Both the position numbers and the translations under genes were made by a program. The notes under the pieces are model-generated. The model did not search any database. It was not told where the DNA came from and worked only from the letters and a program-made list of their open reading frames with translations. Positions 54,227 to 64,000 of a stretch of 64,000 nucleotides of DNA are shown piece by piece (the stretch's first letter is position 1; every line of letters begins with the position of its first letter). The stretch covers positions 8,253,129 to 8,317,128 of the forward strand of contig CM029660.1 in assembly GCA_017311315.1 (NCBI GenBank). Direction: 5' to 3'. The DNA is from Dendrocalamus latiflorus. Taxonomy: Eukaryota > Streptophyta > Magnoliopsida > Poales > Poaceae.

Positions 54227-57200
54227 CTCAGGTTCGCCGGGCAGGGAAGGGAAAGGTTTGGCTTGTAGATTCTGGCTGCTCTCGTCATATGACTGGAGAC
54301 TCCCATTGGTTTTTTTTCTTGCCCGTGCTCCAGGTGATGAGACGATCACCTTCGGAGACGCTTCATCTGGGCGCCTCATCGCCAAAGGTACAGTGCGCGT
54401 TAATGATTCTTTCATTTTGAAAGGCGTTGCTTTAGTTAGTAAGCTGCAGTATAATTTGCTTTCCATTTCTCAGCTTACCGATGACGGTTTCGAGGTGAGC
54501 TTCAAGAAAACTGCTTGCAAAATTCTTGATTCTTCGAGTAGTCTGGTTTGCGGGATTTCTCATTTTGGGAGGATCTTTCGTGCTGATTTTATAGAGTCTT
54601 CTGGAGATCCTCTCCGTTGTTTGGTTGCTTCTGAGTCCCGCGACCTTTCCTTCTGGCATAGGAGACTTGGTCATATTGGATTTGACCATTTGACCCGAGT
54701 TAGCGGCCACGACCTCATTCATGGTTTGCCGAAACTCAAGTTGGTCAAAGATCTTGTTTGCGCTCAATGCCGGCACGGCAAGATGGTTACCGCTTCTCAC
54801 CCTCTGGTCACAGTGACTATAACCGATGCACCGGGACAGCTGCTCCACATGGACACAGTTGGACCAGCTCGAGTGCAGTCAGCAGGAGAGAAGTGGTATG
54901 TTCTTGTCGTGGTCGATGACTTCTCGAGGTATTCTTGGGTATTTTTCTTAGCCTCGAAGGATGAGACGTTTACACATTTTTGAGGTCTTTTCAGTAGGCT
55001 TTCTGTTGAGCTCTCGGGTGCCTTACGAGCGATCCGCAGTGACAATGGCACGGAGTTCAAGAATTCCTACTTTGAGAGGTTCTGCGATGAGACAGGTGTA
55101 GAGCACCAGTTCTCTTCTCCACACGTCCCACAGCAGAATGGCGTCGTGGAGAGGAAGAACTGTACCTTGGTTGAGATGGCCAGGATGATGCTCGATGAGT
55201 ACTCTACACCACAGAAGTTTTGGGCTGAGGCTATAGCCACCGCGTGCCACGTTTCGAATCGAGTTTTTCTTCGGGCACACTTGCACCGTACTTCTTATGA
55301 GTTGAGATATGGGCGAAAGCCCAGTGTATCTCATTTTCGTGTGTTTGGTTGCAAGTGCTTTATTCTGAAGTCCGGGAACCTAGACAAGTTCGAGTCACGT
55401 TCTTGTGATGGGATCTTTCTAGGTTACTCGACTTCTTCGCGGGCTTATAGGGTTTGGAACTGCGAGTCTAGTTAAATGGTAGAGACCTGTGAGGTGACCT
55501 TCGATGAGGTCAGTTCAGGGACTAGGCCCGATATCTCAGGTTCTTTAGAGCAGTCCGAGCCCATCTTTGTGGATGATGAGGACGATGGAGATGAGGGTTG
55601 TCTACCCGATCCTATACCTCATCTACCCCTTGAGGTGCCTTCTTCCACCGCACCTCGAGGCGATCAGCCCATGCCTTCTACTTCTTCAGGAGCTAGTGGC
55701 TCTGTTCCTACCTCATCTGCTCATGAGGTAGAGGCCACTTCTTCATCTCATCCTGGACCTCCTCGGCATATCCAAAAAGCTCATCCTTCTGAGCGGATTA
55801 TTGGAGACCTGTTTGAGCGAGTCACTCGTTCAAAATCTGGCGTGTCTCAATTTTGTCTCCATTCTGCCTTTGTCGCCTCCTTTGAGCCCAAAGATGTTTG
55901 TCATGCTCTGTCGGACGAGTCTCGGGTTAATGACATGCATGAGGAGCTAGAAAACTTTGAGAGGAACAAGGTCTGGTCGCTTATTGAGCCCCCGCGTGGT
56001 CACAATGTCATTGGGACCAAGTGGGTGTTCAAGAACAAGCAGAGTGAGGATGGGGTGGTTGTTCGAAACAAGGCCAGACTGGTAGCTCAGGGGTTCTCCC
56101 AGGTTGAAGGTCTAGATTTCGAAGAGACCTTTGCCCCTGTAGCTAGACTTGAGGCCATTAGAATCCTGCTTGCCTTTGCAACTTCTAAGGGTTTCAAGCT
56201 TTACCAGATGGACATCAAGAGTGCCTTCCTCAATGTCTTTATTGAGGAAGAAGTCTATGTCTGACAGCCTCCAGGTTTCGAGAACCCCAAATACCCTAAC
56301 CATGTCTTCAAACTTTCCAAAGCATTGTATGGACTTAAGCAGGCCCCTAGAGCTTGGTATGAGAGGCTTAAGTCCTATATGTTGAGTCATGGTTTTGAGA
56401 TGGGTAAAGTAGACAAGACCTTGTTCATCCGTCGGCATGGCACTGATCTTCTGCTCGTCCAGATTTATGTGGACGACATCATCTTTGGCGGCTCCTCGCA
56501 TGCTCTCGTTTCCCAGTTTTTCGATGTCATGAGCTTGGAGTTTGAGATTAGCATGATGGGCGAGTTAACCTTCTTCCTTGGCTTCCAAATCAAGCAGACT
56601 CGGGAGGGTACATTCCTACATCAAGGTAAGTACAATCGTGACCTCCTGAGACGCTTTGACATGAGTGATGGTAAGCCTGTGTCAACTCCCATGGCATCTT
56701 CTGCCACACTTGACCCAGATGAAGACGACGAGCCAGTTGATCAGAAGGAGTATCGTAGTATGATCGGCTCCCTCTTGTACCTCACTGCCTCGAGACCGGA
56801 CATACACTTCGCTGTGTGTCTTTGTGCCCGGTTTCAGGCTTGTCCTCGCGTATCTCACCGCCAGGCGGTGAAACGCATTCTTCGGTACCTTCGAGCTACC
56901 ATTGACTATGGTATCTGGTACTCTTCCTCCTCCTATCTTTCCTTAAGAGCCTACTCGGACGCAGACTTTGCTGGCTGTAGGATAGATAGGAAGAGCACTT
57001 CTGGCACTTGCCAATTTATTGGCACTTCTCTCGTTTCCTGGTCTTCGAGGAAGCAGTCCAGTGTTGCACAGTCCACCGTAGAGGCCGAGTACGTTGCTGC
57101 AGCCAGTTGCTGTAGCTAGGTGCTTTGGATGGTCTCGACCCTGTGGGACTTTGGGTTAGTTATCGACAGTGTTCCACTCTTTTGTGATAACACTTCTGCG

Positions 57201-57419
57201 ATTAACATTGCTAAGAACCCAGTGCAGCACTCCCGGACCAAGCATATTGATATTCGCTATCACTTCCTTAGAGACCTTGTGGAGAAGGGTGACATTGTGC
57301 TCCAGTTTGTGGAGAGTGACCACCAGTTGGCTGATATCTTTACCAAGCCATTGGATAGCTCTAGGTTTTCAGCTCTGCGGGGAGAGTTTGGGGTGGTTTG
57401 TCCGTATGGACTGTTGTGA
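54223..57419 (+). pseudogene. element C pol: protease, integrase, RT, RNase H, broken
   Basis: Pol opens one base out of phase with the gag stop. The protease signature is DSGCSRHMTGD. A frame change follows in a run of T at about 54309-54316; from 54258 the rest of pol is in one frame. It is stopped at 54981-54983 (TGA), 55473-55475 (TAA), 56262-56264 (TGA) and 57117-57119 (TAG). Present are the pre-integrase HHCC set, the integrase triad (DTVGP, SDNGTEF, ERKNCTL), RT with an intact YVDD (QIYVDDIIFGG), and RNase H (SDADFAGC, EAEYVAA, LFCDNTSA). Element A has its RT stop just before YVDD; this copy does not. It is inactive as it stands. Confidence 0.9.
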
Positions 57420-57577
57420 GGGGGAGCTTTGTGCTTTACTGCTTTATGATATTGATTATGCTCTTACGTCTTTCTGATTGCATTGCATACAGGTGCATTG
57501 GGTATTGTCCTTCTAACATAGATTAGAGTGTCTCTCTTGTCTAGTTGCTTAGACTTCCTGCTCTTATCTTGTGACTC

Positions 57578-58912
57578 TTCATCCATAGCAATTGAGCACA
57601 ACAACTACCGGCGGAAACATATTTGGCTTCGGCGGTTGAAAGAGCTACAGAGTTTTGTTTCTTGGAAGACCAACATACTAGAAACCTTCCTAGCAATTGA
57701 CAACTACCCGAGGTGCTTTTTCTATCCACTTTGCAACCTGCATAATCGGAATCCGAATATCCAATTAATTCAAATTTTGCACCTTTGGGATATCAAAGCT
57801 CTATGCTAGAGGAATGTTTTAAATATCTTAGAATCCTCTTTATGGCCATTAGATGGCAATCTTTTGGTGAAGCTTGAAAACGTGCACACATGCAAACGCT
57901 AAACATAATGTCGGGTCTAGATGCGGTAAAATAAAGTAAACTACCAATCATGTATCTATAAAGCTTTGAATCTACCGACTTACCTCCTTCGTTGAGGTCA
58001 AGATGCCCGTTCGTTGTCATGGGTGTCTTGATGGGTTTTGCCTCTTCCATCCCAAATTTCTAGAGTAGATCTTTCACATACTTCGTTTGGCTTATAAAAG
58101 TCCCATCTTTATTTTGTTTGATTTGAAGTCCAAGGAAGTAGCTTAGTTCTCCTATCATCGACATCTCAAATTCCCTAGATATCATCTCACCAAATTCTTT
58201 GCAAAAGTTTTGATTAGTAGAACCAAATATAATATCATCAACATAAATTTGGCACACAAAGAAATCATCACCAATGATTTTTGTGAATAGAGTTGTATCT
58301 GCTTTTCCAATTTTAAAACCTTTTGAGAGAAGAAAATTTCGAAGGCGCTCATACCATTCTCTAGGAGCTTGTTTTAAACCATATAACGCCTTTGAGAGTT
58401 TATAAACATGATTATGATATTTTGAATCTTCGAACCCCGGAGGTTGTTCAACATAAACTAGTTTGGAGATTGTTCCATTTAGAAAAGCGCTTTTAACATC
58501 CATTTGAAATAATTTAATATCAAAGCTAGATGCAAAAGCAAACAAGGTTCTAATTGACTCAAGTCTAGCCACGGGTGCAAACGTTTCATCATAGTCTAAA
58601 CCCTCAACTTGAGTATAGCCTTGCGCAACTAACCTTGCTTTATTTCTTACCACAACTCCGTTTTCATCTTGCTTATTTCGGAAGACCCATTTTGTGCCAA
58701 TCACATTGTGCTCCTTGGGTCTCCACCAATGTCCATACCTCATTTTGAGCAAAGTTGTTTAATTCTTCATGCATGGCATTGACCCAATATTTGATCTATT
58801 GGATTATCCTTGGCGATTTCATTGTGGATCTTGAAGGTAGTAGGCTGTTGATCCTTTTCTTCATCTTCTATGACTTGAATGTTGCTTGTTGTAGAAAAGG
58901 TTGATCCTTTCC
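57578..58912 (-). pseudogene. copia RT/RNase H fragment (element E), truncated at both ends
   Basis: On the minus strand there is one frame from about 58900 to 57578 with TAG stops at 58060-58062 and 57793-57795. RT reads GTKWVFRNKQDENGVVVRNK and, further on, CQIYVDDIIFGSTNQN, with the catalytic YVDD intact. RNase H begins at DRKSTSGSCQLL and is cut off after EAKYVSAGSCCAQLLWM. The right end stops in the integrase-RT linker. No LTR, PBS or PPT adjoins it. It resembles the SIRE-type RT of elements A and C but is clearly a different family. It lies back to back with element C's tail. Confidence 0.85.
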
Positions 58913-61466
58913 AAAACTCTCTCACGTCTCTCTCTCTCTCCCCGTGCACCCAGTGGTGACGGCCAGCAGTAGAGGATGGCCGGTAGAAGCGGCGGCGGGC
59001 ACGGCGACGGAGGGTGAAGTAGCGGCCGGCGTCGCACGCGCGCACATGCACGGCCTGGCGTGAGTCGACGGCCCACGCCAGCCAAGGCGCGGCGATGGAC
59101 GGCGTCGGTGCACGGCGCACACGCACTGCCAAGGCACGGCAGCAGCAGCTTGCACGTGGCCATGGCAGGTCGGCGCGAGGCGATGGCACGGTGGCGTAGC
59201 AACAGCGGCGCGTGGCGGCGGTGGCGTTCGGCAGGAGGGCCGGCGCAGCGGTGGCCATGGTGGGTCGACGCGAGCCGGCAGCTCGGCGCATGGTGGCATA
59301 GCGGCAGCGGGCCATGGCGGGCGGTGGCCGCCCGTGGCAGGCCGGCGGCGAGCCATGGCAGGCGGTGGTGGCCGCTGACAGCGGACGACTGACGATGGCG
59401 GTGGTGGCCGATGGCCGGTGACCGTTTTCACGATCACACGGTTCGGTCGGCCGAGCACGTGACAGAACACCTATTTGCGCGGTGGTTTGCTGAGTCGTGC
59501 AGCGAAAAGTGTTTCGCACGACCGTTCGGCGTTTCATTTGGCCAAACGTTGTTTATCCGGCCGAACAGCGATTCGTATGGTGAAATCCAAGCGAACACGT
59601 TTCCTTCCTCCGGCCGAATGATTTCCTTCTGTCCATCCTTAATTTTATCTTAACCCTCATCTGATTCACTTCCGTTCCACCAGGTAGTTCGCATGCAGCT
59701 GTTGAGGGAGCGTCCGGACAATTGCGCATTCCCGATCCTTCGTGTGGCAGTTTCGTTGAGCGTGCTCAAGGCAAGTACCTCGCGGCCGTGAACTTTCCGT
59801 TTCGTAAATCACATTTTTCCAATTTATTTTCACCTTGTCATGGAGTATAATTGTCATGTCACTTATGCTTGCTTGACTAAGATCATATCATTTAAATTAC
59901 TTGTCTGATATCATACCATTAAAGTACCTGACTAATATCATATCGCTTGGCTAATGTCATATCGCGAGTTACCTGGCTATTAGCATATCACTAGAGCTTA
60001 TTTGGTTAATATCATGTCACTAATTCTGTCTGGTTTTTATCATATCGCTCTTGGTTGTCTGGTTATAGATTTTTAATACTTTATTTATATCATGATGTTC
60101 TAGGTCAATTATATTCATTTGACCTGCTTTTATGTTTATTAGAATGCCCAGTTAAAATGTCCTAGGATTAATGCTTTTAATTAGTGTTTTAGAACCTATG
60201 CTTAAATCGTTAATGGGGGGTAGTATATGAACATGTTTGAATTAGTTTTAAATTATTGACACTCTTTTGATATTAGGGCTGCTATGTTTAGTTTCCTAAT
60301 ATTATGTTTCAATAATTGTACGATGTTGTATTTGAGCCATGAAGAATGTATGTATTAAACTGTTAATCTGACTAATAATCACTTATCACATAATAAAACT
60401 TGATTGGTTGATAACCTTGTGTGAGCTATATTATAATACATCTTTAGGTTAATCCATATATCACTATCATCTTATCATTATTCCACATCGCCCTCATATC
60501 GGAGACTATGACTCTCCATTTTCAACCCTAGCACATCTTTCCACTTCTCATAACTTTATCATAGCCTTATCCTCGCCATCTCTTAGTTTCCTCAATTCAT
60601 ACTTTATAATCTGTCCATGGTGTATCAGTTACCTTATCACCAATCCCATCTCTCTGGTCTCATTGTATTAAATCATTACCCTCATAATTTTACCTTAAAT
60701 CATACATGACTCCCTAACTATATTATGGATAATTCGCTAAATAAAGAACTAAGGGTTATCACGCCGGGACTACCCATATATAGGGGTTATTTCCATCCAA
60801 CCTGGTAACGTACGGGGGGCCGTACATTCTCGTTACACAGTATATTACACCCCGTCTGCAGTTATACAGTCGAGGACAAGGTTGTGCCTGGCTATTCTCA
60901 TATAACCAGGTATGTGGGATGAGGTCGTCAGCATCCTTGCTATAACTTGCTATAACTTGTCACATAACAACTATCTTTAATACAGTCCCCATGATATCCG
61001 TCTCCCGTTTATGACAGCATTTCCGATATCAGTTGTTCGTTGCTTTCATCTTGTATCCATTGTTTACTTGTGATGCTTGTCCTTTATTTCACGTGGTTGC
61101 ATTACCTGTCTTTACTCACTGTGTTGCGACCGTTGTTGGGTACTTGCTAATATTTCCAAATCTCACGCTTGCTCTTTTCAGTCTCAGGTAAAAGGCCAGT
61201 GGAGTGATAGCATCATGCATGGGTGGGAGCACTCGAGTTTTCAGCACCGTGGTTTGACACTGTTTTGTTGTTTCATTCGTTCTTTCTTTGGTTAGAAGTG
61301 AACTGGTCCTATGTTTTCAATATTTATTCCAGCTTCCGTTGGTTCTCTATTAAAGTGTTAATAAAGTTTTAAACTCGTTGTCATTTCTTCTATTGTTCTT
61401 ATTTATTCTTCATTTTGGCAATGACGTTCCATAGTGGTATCCCATATGGTTATGTGGGGTGCTACA
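58913..61466 (+). repeat. truncated gypsy-type LTR, probable
   Basis: A GC-rich, simple-sequence part (58913-59450) leads to an AT-rich tail with many ATATCAT words and an AATAAAG signal near 61360. It ends GGGGTGCTACA at 61466, a plausible LTR end. The layout is like the Tekay-type LTRs but the sequence differs. The start is missing, apparently cut where element E begins. ORFs in the GC-rich part are low-complexity Ala/Pro/Arg frames. Confidence 0.45.
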
Positions 61467-61476
61467 ACAAGTTCTT

Positions 61477-61950
61477 TCACGACGACCACAAGGACTTAGA
61501 ATAAATTGGAATGTATTGTTCGGTCTTCCCATCGTGGAGACACAAAGCGTAGCCTGCAGGTGATGCCACTGACTTCTCCGACTTCATCATCCTGGAGAAA
61601 TATCTGAGGAGAGCCAAGCTTGGTGGAATCCCCAAATATGTTTCGTAGAGGTAAATAAAGATGCTCATATTGGCAATCAAATTGGGGGGAGAGGTCTACC
61701 AACTCGATTCTATAGTACTCTAAGACTTCAGAGAGAAACGGGTGTGCTGGCAATTAAAAACCGCACTCGATGTATGCCTAGAAGATCAAAATCTCCCCTT
61801 CATTCTTGCTCGAAAATTTCTCCTTGATCGCTGACTGCCACGGGACCAGGACCTTGTCAGGAAGCATCCCTTCCTTTTTCATGGCCTTAAGCTTCTTCAA
61901 TCTGAGCTCCGACACTGGCTAGTTGATGATTAGATCCGACAATTGGACTA
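61477..61950 (-). pseudogene. fragment resembling the 'putative gypsy type transposon' family
   Basis: On the minus strand a leading exon-like part reads LKKLKAMKKEGMLPDKVL. A stop and shift follow, then MPAHPFLSEVLEYYRIELVDL, and in another frame a segment with YETYLGIPPSLALLRYF. This is the signature of the plant-specific domain annotated as 'putative gypsy type transposon' (Pfam Transposase_28), found in many grass genomes in association with LTR elements. There are several frame breaks, and the protein is cut at 61477 by the LTR end. Its biochemical role is not known. Confidence 0.6.
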
Positions 61951-62763
61951 GGTGGTAGAAGAATTAAAAGGGGATCGAAAGGATTCGAGGCTACGAGTAA
62001 ATAGAGCTAGGGCGGAGAAGAACAAGATGAAAGGTTTTTGTGAAATCGTGAAACCACAAGGTGGCAGGCTAAGGGTTTTACAAAGGTTTCTCTCCAACTG
62101 CAAATAGGAGTTACCCAATTTGAAGCCAAACAAACACAAAACCTTTCAGTTTTCTTGTTAGTTTCTTAACTTTAAAGTGAATATGAACTGCTTCTTTACT
62201 CTTACTCTTTAAAGGAATAGTTTCTCGGTTAAAAATTCAATTGAAAGATTATAAATTCACTTAAAATTCGGAGGCTAGCTAATGAGGATTGAACAAATCC
62301 CTAAATATGGCTTTAATATATAATTAAGGCCAAAGGACTCCCGTGGTCATAAACCACTAGAGGATAGTCCCCGGTACCTTGGTTGAAGAAACATTGTGCA
62401 TGTTGGCCGACCAGATGACTGCTCGGAGATTCGATGAACTGGCAACTGTATATGATTTCAGGATATTCTTTCCATGCAATGGATGGAACACGTGTCTTAT
62501 CCACTCCAAATGGCACGATGTTTTCAGCCCTGAGTCTCTGACAATAACTGTCATAAAGTTGTTACCCACGTTCATCTCCCACTGATAATAACTGACGACC
62601 AAGCGTTCTCTCTAACAATAACTACCTCCCCAACTAGACGTGTTGATTTCACAAGGCATCTTCTCCAGTGGATAATTGACATCTCTTCATTAATATTTAA
62701 AGCTGGACGATGAAGATAATCCATATCTCATTCCATTCAGTATAATTATGACTAGTCTCACGC
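61951..62763 (-). repeat. 5'-flank segment, copy 2 (direct repeat of 33254-34015)
   Basis: It lies on the promoter side of the minus-strand fragment at 61477-61950 and repeats 33254-34015 in the same orientation, about 80-85% identical by eye. It includes a CCCTAGC-rich leader typical of grass 5' untranslated regions. The right end is cut by the LTR start at 62764. Confidence 0.65.
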
Positions 62764-64000
62764 TGTAACATCCCAAAATTTGGCTTTCTGGAAAAAATTA
62801 AATTCAAATTAACTATTTTAAAGTAATTGGATTTTACTTGGCTTTTATTTGATTTTTTGGATTTTATTTAAAAATTTAAAGCAAGAAAATGTATTTTAAA
62901 TATTTAATTAAAGCCAAAAAGTGTTTATTATATTTTTCCTAGACTTTCCTAAATTTTTAAGTAATATTTGAGAATTTTCTGAAATTTAAAATCAATTTTC
63001 AAAGCAAAAAAGTATTTTTTAAAATTATTAAATTCAAACCTGAAATTAAAAATATTTTTACTATGTCTAAAATGCTTCCAGGAATATTATATGATTTTTC
63101 TGGAATTTTTAGACGTTAAATATTATTTTTCCAAGTGTTTATAAAGTTTCTACTATTTTCTGAAATTTATTCCGTAAATAAAAATCAAATTAATCCTAGC
63201 CCGCCACGTGTCGCTCTCAGATTAAATCAATCTCTCTCCACGTTTTAATCCTTGCCACACATGATCACTTACCCCTTCATAAAATCCAAGAGCCATAAAA
63301 CCTCCACTTGCCACGTGTCGCAAATCCGACGGCCCGTACCCCTTCACTTCCTCCCTCTCTCTATTACACATGGACCCCACATGTCATATGTTTCTTCAAC
63401 CTCTCCTTCTTCCTCCCCTAACCCTCTCTCTCCTCCACCATGGATGTCAATTAAAAGCTTTGGAATCCCGCCGTTTCTCCCTCTTAACTCCCGATTAAAA
63501 CATAGAAACGGACGCCCTAATCACCCTCATCAATCTCTCAGTCGTTTCCCATCCTTTAATCCACTAAAAACCGAAATCTCTTCCCCTCCCTTCTCTTTCT
63601 ATAAATTGGCTCCCCACCACCATTCTCCCCTTTCCTCCCTCCTATTCGGCCGGCCCTCACCTCCCACCTCTCCCGCCACCGTGCGCCACCTCCTACCGGC
63701 CGCCGCCGCTCGGCCGTCTCCCGCCGTCGCCCTGCAGCCCACCGCCGCCTCCCGCCGCCGCCGACCACTCCGGGCAACCCCACCGCCTTCGGTAAGCCGC
63801 GCCGCCACCCCAGCCACCACGCCGCCGGAGAGGTCGCCTCTCGTGCGCGCCCCCGCGTACCTCCATGATTCCTTCTCTAATCATGTTCAACCATGGTTAT
63901 TTGACTTGTTGTTGCTCCTTTGTCAAGAAATACCAAGTGCTCACTTGGCTAGTGGGTGCATGTCAGTGCATGCATGCATGAGGTTGTGAGTTCAATTCCA
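62764..64000 (+). repeat. 5' part of a chromovirus-type LTR, runs off the window
   Basis: It starts TGTAACATCCCAAAATTTGG, nearly the same as the first 20 bases of the Tekay-type LTRs at 35994 and 42297. It then has an AT-rich head, a GC-rich section, a TATA box (TATAAAT at 63600-63606) and a leader rich in CCGCC. It is a different, related family. The 245-codon frame at 63252-63989 is a composition artefact in this LTR. Confidence 0.8.

Larger units (their letters stand above)
47390..57577 (+). mobile_element. SIRE-like copia element C/D with internal sequence on both sides of one LTR
   Basis: The plus-strand order is a partial RNase H and 3' tail (47390-49400), PPT, one LTR (49401-51281), PBS, gag, pol, and the start of a second 3' tail that stops at 57577. 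The LTR thus serves as 3' LTR for the left part and 5' LTR for the right. The left and right internal parts overlap by about 485 bp in element coordinates and are about 97% identical by eye. No outer LTR remains. The family is the same as element A and solo LTR F. Confidence 0.85.

Noticed and set aside
58767..59537. 256-codon minus-strand ORF
   Set aside because: Its first part is Ala/Pro/Arg-rich sequence in the GC-rich LTR-like region; only its last residues belong to the copia fragment E. The frame runs across two unrelated pieces.
63252..63989. 245-codon plus-strand ORF
   Set aside because: It lies inside the chromovirus-type LTR, spans the TATA box, and is Pro/Ser-rich without any motif.

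Overview
The window is nuclear DNA from a grass (Poaceae). The evidence is the mix of LTR retrotransposon lineages (BARE/RIRE1-type and SIRE/Maximus-type copia, Tekay/Del-type chromovirus with about 3.4 kb LTRs), miniature inverted-repeat elements, and degenerate plastid DNA in the nucleus. I cannot fix the species, although a rice-like genome fits. There is no bacterial-style gene, rRNA or CRISPR array. Nearly everything is transposable element, much of it nested. The only fully open long gene is the gag-pol of one copia element.

Layout. 1-2921 is the 3' part of a decayed copia element with a 242 bp LTR. 2958-3252 is the first of three broken copies of a small membrane-protein-like gene; the others are at 34610-34903 and 46988-47278. 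3253-6198 holds a hAT-like AT-rich remnant, a 248 bp MITE with target-site duplication (TSD) CTTGG, and about 2 kb I cannot assign. 6199-26407 is a minus-strand SIRE-like copia element (A) with TSD CTATC. It is split by a plus-strand BARE/RIRE1-like element (B, 13932-22132, TSD GATTA). B has two LTRs that read as identical and an uninterrupted 1319-codon polyprotein. 27277-31108 carries nuclear plastid DNA: a psbC piece, a trnT-GGU relic and the 3' exon of trnI-GAU. A solo LTR (F, 28011-29729, TSD ATCCT) of A's family interrupts it.

31619-34015 contains a hAT-like end, an antisense chromovirus-type LTR fragment, and a 5'-flank segment that recurs at 61951-62763. 35994-45918 is a Tekay-type element with LTRs of 3339 and 3622 bp, PBS, PPT and TSD CCCT. 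It has lost gag, protease and most of the reverse transcriptase but keeps RNase H, integrase and a chromodomain. 46711-46925 is a Stowaway-like MITE. 47390-57577 is a second SIRE-like element in an unusual arrangement, with internal sequence on both sides of a single LTR. It abuts a minus-strand copia fragment (57578-58912), then a truncated LTR, a minus-strand fragment resembling the 'putative gypsy type transposon' family, and finally the start of another chromovirus LTR that runs off the window.

How it fits together. The three small-gene copies look like remains of an old tandem array pushed apart by insertions. Relative ages can be read from the nesting: B is younger than A, and solo LTR F is younger than the plastid insertion. 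The two SIRE-like copies share a premature stop in gag and the same one-base gag/pol frame offset. This suggests either common descent from a defective master copy or an expression strategy that deserves a test.
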